Positions 53,347-64,000 of a DNA stretch of 64,000 nucleotides are shown one piece after another (position 1 is the stretch's first letter; each line of letters starts with the position of its first letter). The stretch covers positions 63,858,863-63,922,862 of the forward strand of contig CM063284.1 in the NCBI GenBank assembly GCA_032173965.1, read 5' to 3'. The stretch comes from Sitta carolinensis (lineage: Eukaryota; Chordata; Aves; Passeriformes; Sittidae). The position numbers were made by a program, and so were the translations under genes. The notes below the pieces were generated by a model. It ran no database searches, was not told the origin of the DNA, and was given only the letters and a program-made list of their open reading frames with translations.

Positions 53347-55084
53347 AAACCAGAGCTGCACAGGAGTAAAGAGCTGCAGGAGTTAATATATTAATATCTA
53401 AACACCAGCTATTCCCTTTGCAGACAGGACAGAGAGGAAAAAATTACAAAGATATTATAAAACCCATGAAATGCAATTCTATGTCCAAAAGGCAAGACTG
53501 GCCTCTAATAGGTTCAGTGCACTTGAATTGTAGATGCATTTAATGAAAAGGGAACATAAGATAAAAATGACTGTGTGATTGCTTAAAATAAGAACCAAAC
53601 CAGAATCCCAAAGAAGACTGAACAAGAGAGAAGGTGGGATCTAAAACTCCAGCTTTCTGATCATGTGTCTTCTCAAACTCCTGGGGCCCCACTCTTAAAA
53701 AACCCATAATGTTTCCCCTGCTCTTCAAATCCACACATGTAGCACTAGGACATGTAGACAGGAATTATTGAATTTACTTTTTACTGTGAGAAGTGATATG
53801 AAAGTTCAGCATGAATAGTTGGTTTATTTCTCTAATTGCACATCCTTCTCTGTAGCTCCTCCTTTCTTACTGTTTCAGGTGAAGACTAAGGATACAGTTT
53901 CTTTCCTACTCCATCATAAAACTGAAGTCAAGTAAGCAAGTCTTGACCTCTGCTATCAGTCTCCTACCTGCTGTCAGCCTGACATTTGTGGGCTGGAAAT
54001 GCCTCAAACTGTATTCCATAAGCTGTCCCACATTGCTGCTATGACTAGTCTTAAGACTGATGGTTCTCACAGCCATTGCATTTCAGGTGACAACCACTGC
54101 CTGAGCTGAAAGGTTTTCAAGTGTTTGTTTTGAGTTGCTGCACTGCTACCACTACAAGTTACTGCACACTAATGCAATGTGAAAAGAAGTACCATGTTTT
54201 GATGTCAGGATACAGCCTTGCCTGCATTTTGAGACCTCCCCTATTGAGGTATCAAATTCTTCTTCCTGGACCACCTTCAAACTAGATTAAAATAAATGCA
54301 GTGAAAGGATGCTGTCAGAAAGGAAAGACGTAAGAACACATGGCAACAGTTCCCCCAATGAATGCTCCTCTGACTCTGCTACAAACATATCCATACCCAC
54401 TCTGATCAGGCAGGTAGGCTGGGTTAGAGCCACAGTAGCATACTGTTTAGATAAGCAGTGGTCTGACTAAGAGCCATGAGAAAGCCTCCTACAGTCTCTG
54501 TTCCAGTAAGACAGTTTACAGACAAACAATCATCAATCTGCAACTCCTCATCCCCCACACCATCTTCGCCAAAACAGAAATGGAAAGTACAAAAAAAAAA
54601 AAAAACCCATAGAACCAAGAAGAGACGATTTAATATGACAAATCTTTTCTAAACCAAATCACTTGGGCTTTCCAGCACAATACAGGCAACTGAGACAGAA
54701 CTCATCTGAGTGCAATTTCAGTTTCAGCTACACCGATAATGCCAGCTTTGTACAGCCACAATCAAAGTTTGATCCTACTTCCAATTGCTTTCCCAAAGAA
54801 GCAACCACCAGTGCTTTACAAGCTACCTTTAGCACCGGTCTCGTCACACAACCGGGTTTTTATTGGCATGGTGGTTTCCCTCTTTGACCAAGGATAAACA
54901 CCATTCCCTACTGCTTCAAGGCTCCAGCTCTGACACACCAGAGAGCCTTAAAAAGTATGCACAAGTAAACAAGCAGGCTCAGGTCTCAAGTTTGTAAGAG
55001 AAAAAATCAGCTATTTCAGAACTACAATGGGGCCATGAGGTGCAAACACTGGATTCATCCACTGCCACTTAGTAGTCCAGTGAT

Positions 55085-55253
55085 CTTTCTTCTACTGCTC
55101 CCCACTTCCAATTTCGGTGCAGTCATCTCACTGAACAGAGCTCTTCCTGCTCTTTCAAACCATTTTTATGCACTTAATTGGTGCAGATCTGGGAACAGAA
55201 TAAAAACTGCCAGTCCCAACCTCACCAAGGAGCAGCATTAAATCTGAATTCTG
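55085..55253. repeat. diverged direct repeat (second family), copy 1
   Basis: This aligns with 55787-55941. Both copies contain AGCTCTTCCT, then TTTCAAA, then CTTAAT followed by GGT and GATC, then AAACTGC followed by TCCC, and finally AGCA. The two copies lie about 700 bp apart in the same orientation. I do not recognise the family. Confidence 0.55.
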
Positions 55254-55786
55254 ATTGAGTTGTCCTGTTACGATGCTCCTGGCAAGCTCTTATTAGGCAG
55301 CTCAACTGAAACCTTCATTATGTCATAATGTGCATTCAGTAACTAAGTCATGATTTAAAACTGGTGAAATACCTGCATTACATTGAAAAATTATGTACAC
55401 ACTGACTTCATGTGTGGTTTATACAAAACAGACTTCCTCTAGAAAATGCAGAGTACAGCTCATTCTGAATCTACTGTCTTACACATGCGCCAGGGGGTGC
55501 AGAGCCAGCACACATCCGTTTGCAGGAACAAAACAGATCCCTCTAGTACTAGACACACTGAGCCAGTGTTTACACACTGATCTGCTAATAAGAAGACCCA
55601 GGAATTCCAGAACATGGGATTTATATTTATTGCTATTTTACATTGCCACAGAATGTGCCAAGTTTGGGCACTTTAAATGATGAGGGCTGCTATTGCACAT
55701 TCCCTTATCAGTCTTTCACACAACTGCATTACTGAAGCATCCTGATAAGAATGTCTAAAATGTCTGCTATGTTTTAAAACAGCAAA

Positions 55787-55941
55787 CTCTTCCTTTTCAG
55801 CTCTGACCCAGCTATTTCAGTCAACAAAGCTCTTCCTAGTTTTTCAAAACACTTTCTACTTGCTTAATGGTTGAGATCATACTGACTGTCTTAGAAACTG
55901 CAACTCCCCAAAATAATACAGCACAGCTATTTATTCATGGC
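55787..55941. repeat. diverged direct repeat (second family), copy 2
   Basis: This is the second copy of the repeat at 55085-55253. The most similar block starts at AAGCTCTTCCT near 55827 and runs through TTTTTCAAAACACTTT and CTTAATGGTTGAGATC to AAACTGCAACTCCCC near 55911. Divergence is substantial, so this is not a recent tandem duplication. Confidence 0.55.
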
Positions 55942-57066
55942 TTGACGTGATATTTTGAGGACTATCATTTCACAATATGAAATGAAACATGAACATCCAT
56001 CTTTTGATGCAACCCAAGTATCACACTTCAGAACACCATACACAGAAGATTAACGCACCTCTTAAACGAAGAAAATCAGGAAACTGTGCAACTAAAAGGA
56101 CCAACTTGCCAAACCCAACATATGTTTTTGCACTTGCTTTTCCATTCCAGGCTCGCTCAGATCAACGTATATATAGATAGGCATGCGTGTATGTGTATAC
56201 ATACGCATTTGTTCTCAACCGCATCTCCCAGGAAAGTGCCAGTCAGAGGAAGAACAGTCAGGGAGTAAAAAGCCACTTCTACTCTAATGAGTGAAAACAG
56301 TTTTATTTGTAGTCATTTTGGGATTGTCAAGGTCTTTTTTGATTGCTTCTTCTGAAACCTGTCTTCTGTAAGCGTACTCAATGTCTTTGAAAAAATATTT
56401 GATAGAAAACTTAGCTCGAATTGAATGTTAAAATACCGAATTGTGAAAGTCACCTATCTCTGCACTCATTTCATTCTGTGAGAACCCCACCTGGGAAGGA
56501 AGAGGTGGAGTGGGAAAAGAACAGCTAATTAGCAAGGTTTTACAATCTAATTCAACATGCCAGCCCATTTTTCTGTCAGTCCTGCACATATAGACAGGAT
56601 GAAAAGCAGAAAGTCTAAGTTCTTCACACTTTTATTCCTCAGTTTCACCATTTCTGGTTGTCTGCCTTGGCACTTCAGTCCCCTCACACAATGCCCCCAA
56701 CTCCATCTGGAGCACCACCTCCAGATCCAGGAAAGTCATTCACATGTAACAGAATGAAAAGGACCAAAGACACCCAGCAGGATGGTTTTTGGAGAGCAAC
56801 GAGGCTACAAGCTATGAGCTGCTCGAGATCTTCCCTACCACTCAGTACCCTCGCTGCAGTCCCAGCAAGCCACCCAAGGCTGAGTGATACTTGACAGCAC
56901 GTATAGTAAAACTGCAGGCAATACCTGTTCTGGCTGCACAGCCGCTGACACAGACTCGTGGGTTTGTGCTGAGCGGGCTCAGATATTCAGAGGGTACACT
57001 GCAGGGCGAGGCTGGACAGACACACTTGTTCGACTCTTGCCAGCGTCAGGCAGCACCCTGCTCAGT

Positions 57067-57117
57067 CTAATTAGCATAATCAGAGAAGATGTAAGGAGAA
57101 AAGCGGGGCTAATTAGC
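57067..57117. promoter_or_regulatory. paired homeodomain-type sites (CTAATTAGC x2)
   Basis: CTAATTAGC occurs at 57067-57075 and again at 57109-57117. The second extends to the perfect palindrome GCTAATTAGC (57108-57117). A further GCTAATTAGC palindrome lies at 56524-56533 and a TAATTAGC at 57951-57958. TAATTA cores are classic homeodomain (LIM, paired and related) binding sites. Clustered palindromic forms are often part of conserved developmental enhancers. Cross-species conservation cannot be judged here. Confidence 0.35.
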
Positions 57118-57664
57118 CTGAGCAAAGCACCTTGTCAGCTTGGGAATCTCTGCACAGGGCTTGGATGCACAAATAGATGTACCCATCACGACTGAGGCAC
57201 TCTTACTCCCTGCAGTCAGCAGGTATTTCATTATGCCCAAGAACTACTTACTGCTGAAGCAACGTGTCTTGTCATGTGAGAGCAGAGTGGGGTTCTTAAT
57301 GCTGCTTTTTTGAAGAAAAGAACTGCAAGGATCTTATATATCAACATATAATGCTTTCTCCCATTGCATGCGTTTAGACAGACACTCAACAGTCTTCCTT
57401 TGCATGATCTTTTTTGAGGGAAGAGGATCCTCTTAAGGTTGCTGTGTATTTGTTTATTTCTATTTCCTTGTACAGTGTTCTGGGTAGTTGAAAAGGAGAG
57501 GAAGAACACAATGCTGAGAATAGTTTCACTACTTCATTGTACCTTCCCCATCTCAAAATACTCTCCAGATGGAAAGCGTTTATTTGGAAGTAGGCAAGCA
57601 GAAGGCTGACTGAAGAAAAGTGATAATTACATTAGAATAATAACAACAAGAAAACCCGGAGCTA

Positions 57665-57684
57665 ATGAAGCCTGACGGCTTCAT
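57665..57684. repeat. perfect 8-bp inverted repeat with 4-nt loop
   Basis: ATGAAGCC (57665-57672), TGAC loop, GGCTTCAT (57677-57684). It lies in the AT-rich interval that also holds TAATTAGC sites. It could be a small hairpin or a dimeric protein site. No terminator function is expected in a vertebrate genome. Confidence 0.5.
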
Positions 57685-59262
57685 TTAATTTAAGAAGAGA
57701 CTTCACCCTATAATGAAGACATATAAAGCTCTACAGCTCACTCACCCTTTCTACGGATGCCATCAGGAGCAGCGGGACTGCTTACTAAGCCAAATCCCTT
57801 CAGCTGAACTGGTTTGACTGGTCAATGATAACAAGAAGGAAGTGCTTGTACTTACGTCTCCTTGACAGGTCTGCAGGGTATCCCTCAGGTTGAATAAAGA
57901 TAGTTATACAAATGTTTTAATAGTTCTGGTAAAAGTAAAAAGGATCCTGGTAATTAGCACTGTGGAATTAACGGACATGTCTTAACTCAGAAATATGTTA
58001 CAAGGACCTTCCCTCTTCAAAAGGCAGCCGTACCTGACCAAGTGACAAAGAGACATTATTTTGTCTCTTTTGCCATAACAAGCTGATCCCTTAACAAAGT
58101 CGCTTGAAGAGCACAGCTTTACAAAAAAAAAACCAAACAAAAAATACTCCTTCCAAACAACGTAAAATAGGCACAAAACATTTTAACTGTGAATATGAAA
58201 AGAGCTCCTTCAGTGCTCCTCCTTCTGCTCCACCCTGAGTGTCCCTTTTACTTCACCAGAGGTTCATGTTACCTGAAGCTTCTTTTTTTCAGCTATTTTT
58301 ATCAGAAATTACTAACCAAGCTGTTGAGAAGCTTTATCTGCCAGAGAGACAAACTCCTGGGAGCTGAAGGCTTAAAGCACAATTTGCCCACTGCCTCCAT
58401 TAAGGACACTTCTGTTGCAATCTCCACAGCTCTGTTTACAAAAGTACCCCTGTCTGGGAAGCCAACCCACATTTTGCCCAGCTTCTTTCAACTGACACAG
58501 CTTTTGTAATGTTTTAGCAGAATTTACTTCAGTCCAACTGTTGGAAATGAGACAAAGGGAATTTGTAAATCACCACCCCAATTCTGACTGAAGGTTGCCT
58601 GGCACAGAAGACCACAAATAATGTTCCTCTCCTCATCTAATGCAGCCCTCACGCCCCAAACAGATTTCTTCTATTATTAGTGCAGTAACTTGGTAGTAAG
58701 TTGCACTACTGCAATAAACTTTATTTGCCCTAGTAGGGAGGGGTTTTCTTTTATTTAAAGAGCTGCCAGGAAAACTCATTAGAAATAAAAAAACCAAAAC
58801 ACTATCTGTGGTTTCCTTAGTCTGTCTCTAGTTCTGACACCTCAACAGGAAAAGAAGCTAAAGGCAATCACTTATCTTCTTCCTCTTGACCTTTGTGCCA
58901 TCAGGTGCCTCTGAAACATTCATCAGTGTCTATAGCTGGAAACAGCAAAGCTGATTAACAACAAGAAACATAAAACTCACTGAGAAGGAAACTTGATAGC
59001 ATCAATACAACCACTTTCAACAAAAGTATCTGACAGTCCTTCCCAAAATATGCATCCAGGGTCAACATGTCTAGCAGGCTGCAAACAAACCTGAAATAAA
59101 TATGAATGAACAAGTTGTTCAGAATAATATGCTGCTACAAAGGGCTCATGATTCCTCTTAACTAACCTACCATTATCAACAGCCTTTCCTTTTGAATGCA
59201 TGCTCCAAACAGAAGATGGGGAAAAAGCTCTTCCCTAGGAGAGCTTAATTTATATTCTCTTC

Positions 59263-59277
59263 CTGCTGCTGCTGCTG
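59263..59277 (+). repeat. (CTG)5 triplet repeat
   Basis: Five CTG units. Shorter GCT/CTG triplet runs occur near 61712-61730 and 63436-63446, and a CAGCAGCAGCTGCTGCT palindrome lies near 6809. Confidence 0.9.
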
Positions 59278-59940
59278 CCACGAACATTATCAGCTTTGAG
59301 AGAAGCATTGGCAGGTTTATGAGATACTCTTAGGGTCATCGTGGGCACAGAAAACCAGCTCACCAGTGATGTTAACTATCACAGCAGCACAAGAAAGCGG
59401 CAGTGAAACAAAAGAAGCATAAGAAAAGCAGCAAAATATTCTCACAGGCATGATACACTTGTGTTTTGACCAGCTTCAGCCCAGACACAACCTGCACAGA
59501 GCAGGGCAGCTTTCACGCCATGTTATAAACCTGTGAAGGCTGGGCTGGATTCCCAGTGCTACTTCTTGGTTTCACTAGAAGTCTCTTGGACCAAGCAGAG
59601 TTGCCAGCAAGGATCAGAAATTTCTCCAGCTGGCACTACCAAGCTAAAGATGAGGAACCATAAGCTACAGTGCTGAACTACAGAAGATGCTTTTTGTGGT
59701 CTCATGGACCACACTGATATTGTGACCATTAACAAAGGCATTATTCACCGGCCTGCCTTGCTGCATTTACTCACTCCAAGGCACTGTGCACTAGGACAGC
59801 CTGGACTTCTCTAATGCCAAATCATGAAACAAAGCTGACAGCAAAAAGCTGGGCAGCAGTTAAAGTGACTGCCAAAGAGAAATCTGTTTGCTCAGGCAAA
59901 AGCTGTTCTCAGTCCAAACATGGGAGTCATAATCTTACAG

Positions 59941-60049
59941 CCATTTGCTTGGAAGACAATGAAGGGAAGGCAGAACAGACTGGGAAACTACAGCTTGCCA
60001 TGGTAGAGAAGAGAACAATTTTTGTGCCCAGATTTCTTTGCTCTGCAGG
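59941..60049 (+). CDS. candidate internal exon on the plus strand (low confidence)
   Basis: The stretch starts after ATAATCTTACAG and ends at the donor AGG|GTAAGT. It is 109 bases long, with 35 open codons between split codons at each end, including the segment CLEDNEGKAEQTGKLQLAM. The acceptor has a short pyrimidine run. It lies on the opposite strand from the other two candidates, which argues that at least some of these are chance. No family recognised. Confidence 0.13.
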
Positions 60050-61604
60050 GTAAGTTTTACAAAGCTGACAACCAGTAGCAACATGTAGTGGCCTCGGGCA
60101 TCATGCCTGCCTATCAAAGACTTGGATTTTAGCCCTGGAGAAATTGTAGCTTCTCACTTCTCTTGAACCTATACTGGATGAGAGGAAAACAAGAGGTAAT
60201 GAATGACCTAACTAAAAATTATTTTAACACATGATTGCATACTATAAGCCATAAACTTTGGAGTGCAGGCAGAACTGGGAGGAGAAGTGGAGAAGGAAAA
60301 CATCATGTATTGACAGGAACACCATAGCTACAGATGACAAAAAAACAACCAGCTGGGGCTGATACAACAGCAAAGTCATCTACTGGAGTGGTAGGTAGGG
60401 GCTGGCACACTGAAAGGAAAGTATGGGTTCAGCAGATAAGCCCTGGAGACAAAAGAGGAAGCTCAGCAGTTCAGACTGGAAAAGACAGTGGGGAAAAAGG
60501 AGCTTAGAAAATCATTAGCTGAGGACCCAGCCAGCAGGAATGTGGAAAAGAGAAAGGTAAATTCAAGGAAGCTGCACAGATGTGAATAAAAAAAGCTCTG
60601 GATCACTAGTGGCTTACAGCTTCATCCTTCTGCAGGACTTGAAGCCACCCTGGCCACCTCTCTGCTAGGTGTCAGGTGCAAGCAGGCATGGCCCAGATCT
60701 TGCCTGCTGTCCCCAGATGTCCATACACTGATCATACAGGGGATCCCCCACCAACAAAATAGCTCAGCTGCTGCCAGCTTCCAAAGCCAGTTTGCCACCC
60801 ATGCAGTCTGAGGATGGCTGTGGCTTCAAAGCCAGAAGAGGAGGGTGAACCAACCTCATGCATAGAAACACCCACCACCACCCACTTTGCATCTGCACAG
60901 GCACACTTGCCCTGCAGGATTTCTGCAACATCCACTTTAATCCAATGTTCAACAGCTAAAGAAAACTGCCAAACTGTAGGCCCAGAGTTATGGTCAGAGA
61001 CTTTTTTTTGAAGCCCCACAAGAGACTCAAACTGTTTCAGCTTCCTCTCCCAAACAACAGCCTTGAGCTGTTCTTGTCTGGTTGGCGGAAGCCTGTGACG
61101 TGAAATAAAAGCCAGGAAATATGACTTTCTGAATAAACATTTATTTGGTGAGAAATACTTCTGAATTTTTGGCAGAGGAATGGCAGAAACCTGAAGCCCT
61201 ATGTATAGCATGCCTGCAGAGAGCAATTTCTATTTAAAGGGAAGCTGCAGCTGTCTGTAGCTCTTAATGAAGAATAATGCCTAGGAATAAATTACTGCTG
61301 TTTCTGAGAGACATTTCTCAAATTAAAGCAATTTTTCCCTTTTTCCTTCTCACTATAAATACCGAGTGGCATGTACTGGGCTGTTGTTTGGCAGAACGGA
61401 CACATGCAGCTCTGCTCTTTTCTCAGCAGCCTGGTAATTTCCATAGAAAGCCATGGCATGATTTAGCATACGGATACCAAAGCGACACAAAAGCAGAGAC
61501 ATCCAGAATCATTAAGTCTGCATGTGTCAAAGCTTCCCATCAGTCTTCCAAGGTGTGTGCAGCTCAGAAGAGAAAGCAGGCATCACTTCCAACCATGCCA
61601 TAAA

Positions 61605-61870
61605 CCCAGCGTTGAGGTATCGGGCATGGGAGACGAGGGCTCACACACAACCGCCGTGAAAGGCTCGCTAACCTTCAATTCGCATCCCTTGCACAAGCCT
61701 CCTGCCCGAGGGGCTGCTGCTGCTGCAGCAGGACGGGCAGGCGGAGAAGGTGATGCTCTGGGGAGAGGGTGTGCCTGGGCTGCAGCCAGCCTGGCCAGGC
61801 GGCTCAGGAAGCAGCACTGACATCAGCTCCAGGAGCTGTCGCTCCCAGACCTGTAGCAGCTCCACGTGCC
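61605..61870. promoter_or_regulatory. CpG-richer, GC-rich patch
   Basis: This GC-rich segment contains several CpGs (AGCGTTGAGGTATCG, CGCCGTG, CTCGC, GACGGGCAGGCGG, TGTCGC) and triplet CTG runs, in an AT-rich neighbourhood. No TATA box, initiator or first exon can be assigned. It could be an enhancer, or simply GC-rich by drift. Confidence 0.25.
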
Positions 61871-63474
61871 AGGAAAAACAGCCGGCAGCTAGAGGGGGAG
61901 TACACAGGAGATAGGACCCAGGGTAAAGGAAGCAAGGAGGGCCAAGGAACAGAAAAAGAAGGCAGCAGCTCAAAAATGGGATGGAACTGGGGCTAAGCCA
62001 TGCACAACCACAGTCCCTCAAGAACCTCTTCGGGGTCAGCCCTTACAGCAGCAGGTTCCCACTGAAGGCAGGGCATAGAAAGCCTGTATGAGCTAGAAGT
62101 GGGGATGTTTACTATCCTACCATCTGCAGTTTGCCCAAAATAACAGTTATAGATAGAAGATCAACTAAACACGTTTCTGTTATTGACACATACTGGATTT
62201 AGAAATTTATTTTCCATTTCCCACAAACTGTGCCAGAGGTTTTCGCATAAGCACAGCAAAAAAAAAAAAATTATGTGAAGAAATGCCTGCAAGTGAGGAA
62301 CATGAGAGTTTATTCATTGCTCCTGTTAGAATGTGTTTGTGCTTGTGTGGTTAGCACTCCAAAAAAGCTGTGGCATATGTTTTCAGGATGGAAGATAAAC
62401 CTCAGGATACCTACATCCTACCAGAAAATTACAAAACTGTATGCTGGAATACACAAGGTACCCTCCAGCAAGAATGAAGGAGCCTTGTCTTGCTTTGTTT
62501 TTACCCTTACTAAAATAAACGTTCGTCCTTAACAAACCCTCCTGAAATCCCTTTTTCTCTCCCCAGAAGTGGAATATGGACTTTATTTGTTATTCCAGAA
62601 ATGCGTTTCATCCAAATGAAGAGAGCAGGAAAAAAGAAGCGAGAAATTTGTACTGTTTAGTAAACAGTCAGTTTCTAGGTGGATACAAGACACTGGTCCC
62701 AGTTTACTGCACCCCTCCCTCCTCACACCCCCCTTCCTCCGAAATTTGCCTGGTGGCAGAAGGAGGCAGCAGAAGAGAAAAGAAGAGCTACCACTTGCAG
62801 TGGGAAAGGTTTGATCATTCTCCTCACATTACAACATCTTGCAAACAGGGAAGAGAGAGTAATATTTTTCAGTAAAATCACTGTATGTCAGTATTTCCTT
62901 TCAGGAGAAACACTGTACCACCTCACCTCTGGTATTCTTGTCTCCCTAAGAGGTTAAAGGAAAGAGGAGAGGAGGAGCCTAGCTGAATGCTGCCTTCTTG
63001 TAGCAGGGTTCTCCAAGCAGAAGCCACGTGACAAAATATACACTCTCTCAAGGAACTGCTAAAAAGCTCTCCATCACGTAAAAATGATTCCTCAAAAGGA
63101 ACCAGTCCTGGATGCCAGGCTAAAGCAATTCTCAAGAACACTTCTTCCCATCCATACCTGGTGAGAAGAGTCCTGCTTTTTTTGCACAAACCAATGCCTC
63201 CTGAGTGTAATCAGGGTTTTGGCACCACAATAGCAGAACATCACACTGTGCTTTAAGAGGGCTGATTTTAAACCATTTAGGACAGGGCAGGATGTAATGA
63301 TCACCCTGACGGCATCTTCAACATATGTTCCATCCCCTGTAATGGCTGATGATTGACTCTTTCAGTTTATCTGGCTGATCTGGCACACCACATACCATAC
63401 AGGACCCAGGGAATGCTCTTCTTCACGTGAGGTGGTGCTGCTGCTGCAATCAGTGAAGGTGATTGCAACATATT

Positions 63475-63500
63475 GAACAAACATCTCGAACAAACATCTC
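63475..63500 (+). repeat. perfect tandem duplication, 13-bp unit
   Basis: GAACAAACATCTC occurs twice back to back, a recent-looking slippage event because the units are identical. Confidence 0.95.
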
Positions 63501-64000
63501 CTGTTATCCCAACAGCTCTGCATGCTAGGACGGTTTTTGGTTTTGTTTTTTTTAAAGCAGTCCTCTCCTGTTCTAGGATGCCAGCATGCAAAGTAAGCTC
63601 TTGTGGTTTTAAAGAAGGCTTTCCAAGTGTGGGAATAAGCTGATACTGCCACGTCTGCTTGGATGCATAGACAGTGAGAAGCTCCACGTCTCAGAGGACC
63701 CTTATTCATCTTAATGTGCTACTAACTTGGCAGTTTAGTGGTAACTAGTAAATAACAATTACAAACGTTGGTTTTGTTAACTATTTCACTGTAGATCAAA
63801 GCAGATGAGAAAGGCAAGAGATGATAAAAAATTTTCAGTGTCTTCTCTAATATTTATTTTGCAACTGGTTCTTGGAAAGCAGCACCACTTAGACTGTCTC
63901 AATCTGCTTCACAAAGCCTGAACCCAAAGGGAAAAGCACAGCAAAGGAGAGCATCCAACTTTGAGGGAGCTAGTAGGCACGCCAGAAAATATATTTATAT

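Larger units (their letters stand above)
60050..64000. other. unassigned non-coding sequence
   Basis: The + strand at 60240-60600 is purine-rich. The 164-codon minus-strand frame at 60732-61226 is the longest frame outside the LTR, but has no clear splice or start context. The GC-rich patch is listed separately. Confidence 0.6.

Noticed and set aside
57850..57935. Acceptor TTTTTACTTTTACCAG and donor GAC|GTAAGT on the minus strand
   Set aside because: All frames of the enclosed segment contain stops. Only a 28-base remnant would be open.
60732..61226. 164-codon minus-strand open frame
   Set aside because: Frames of this length are expected a few times by chance in six frames of 64 kb. No start context, splice signals or recognisable motif support it.
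1..64000. CRISPR array, operon, tRNA or rRNA gene
   Set aside because: No regularly spaced direct repeats, no run of co-directional long frames, and no recognisable tRNA boxes or ribosomal RNA sequence. The window is vertebrate non-coding DNA.

Overview
The window looks like vertebrate, and most probably avian (neoavian), nuclear DNA from a non-coding part of the genome: a gene desert or long introns. The base composition is moderately AT-rich. Homopolymer, CAAAC/GGTTT and short microsatellite tracts are frequent, CpG is sparse, and no reading frame has the length or character of a bacterial or intronless gene. The lineage call rests mainly on two repeats. One is a solo LTR of a bird endogenous retrovirus family at 32987-33571. 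The other is an old CR1-type LINE fragment at about 35490-36080. Two MIR-like SINE fragments and an old palindromic repeat fit a slowly evolving amniote background. All of these family assignments come from recalled consensus patterns, not from a search.

Layout. 1-13.4 kb is unique sequence with a few simple repeats and one splice-bounded candidate exon pair on the minus strand (3604-3690, with a weaker partner at 4472-4656). 13.4-14.0 kb has a G/T-rich tract with quadruplex potential, followed by a MIR-like fragment. 19.7-20.2 kb is a small CpG-richer patch. 22878-22974 (minus) is one of the better-looking exon candidates. 29.19-29.22 kb holds a 16-bp perfect palindrome next to a second, RFX-like half-palindrome. 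33.0-36.3 kb carries the LTR, the CR1 fragment and a 38-nt poly(A). 37.70-37.96 kb is an imperfect inverted repeat with arms of about 100 bp. 42.75-42.80 kb is a compact three-stem palindrome cluster. 44.36 kb has a 42-nt poly(A). 45.67-47.29 kb and 55.1-55.9 kb each contain a pair of diverged direct repeats. 56.5-58.0 kb has four homeodomain-type TAATTAGC sites, two of them within one 51-bp stretch. The rest is unassigned.

No protein-coding gene, RNA gene, operon or CRISPR array can be called with confidence. The many short open frames match chance expectation for about 128 kb of strand. The longest one (190 codons) lies in or beside the LTR. The exon candidates are low-confidence leads that need a protein search or RNA-seq. 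I found no convincing previously undescribed multi-gene system. The most interesting items are the structured DNA elements (three-stem cluster, palindromic repeat, adjacent binding-site palindromes) and the unexplained diverged repeat pairs.
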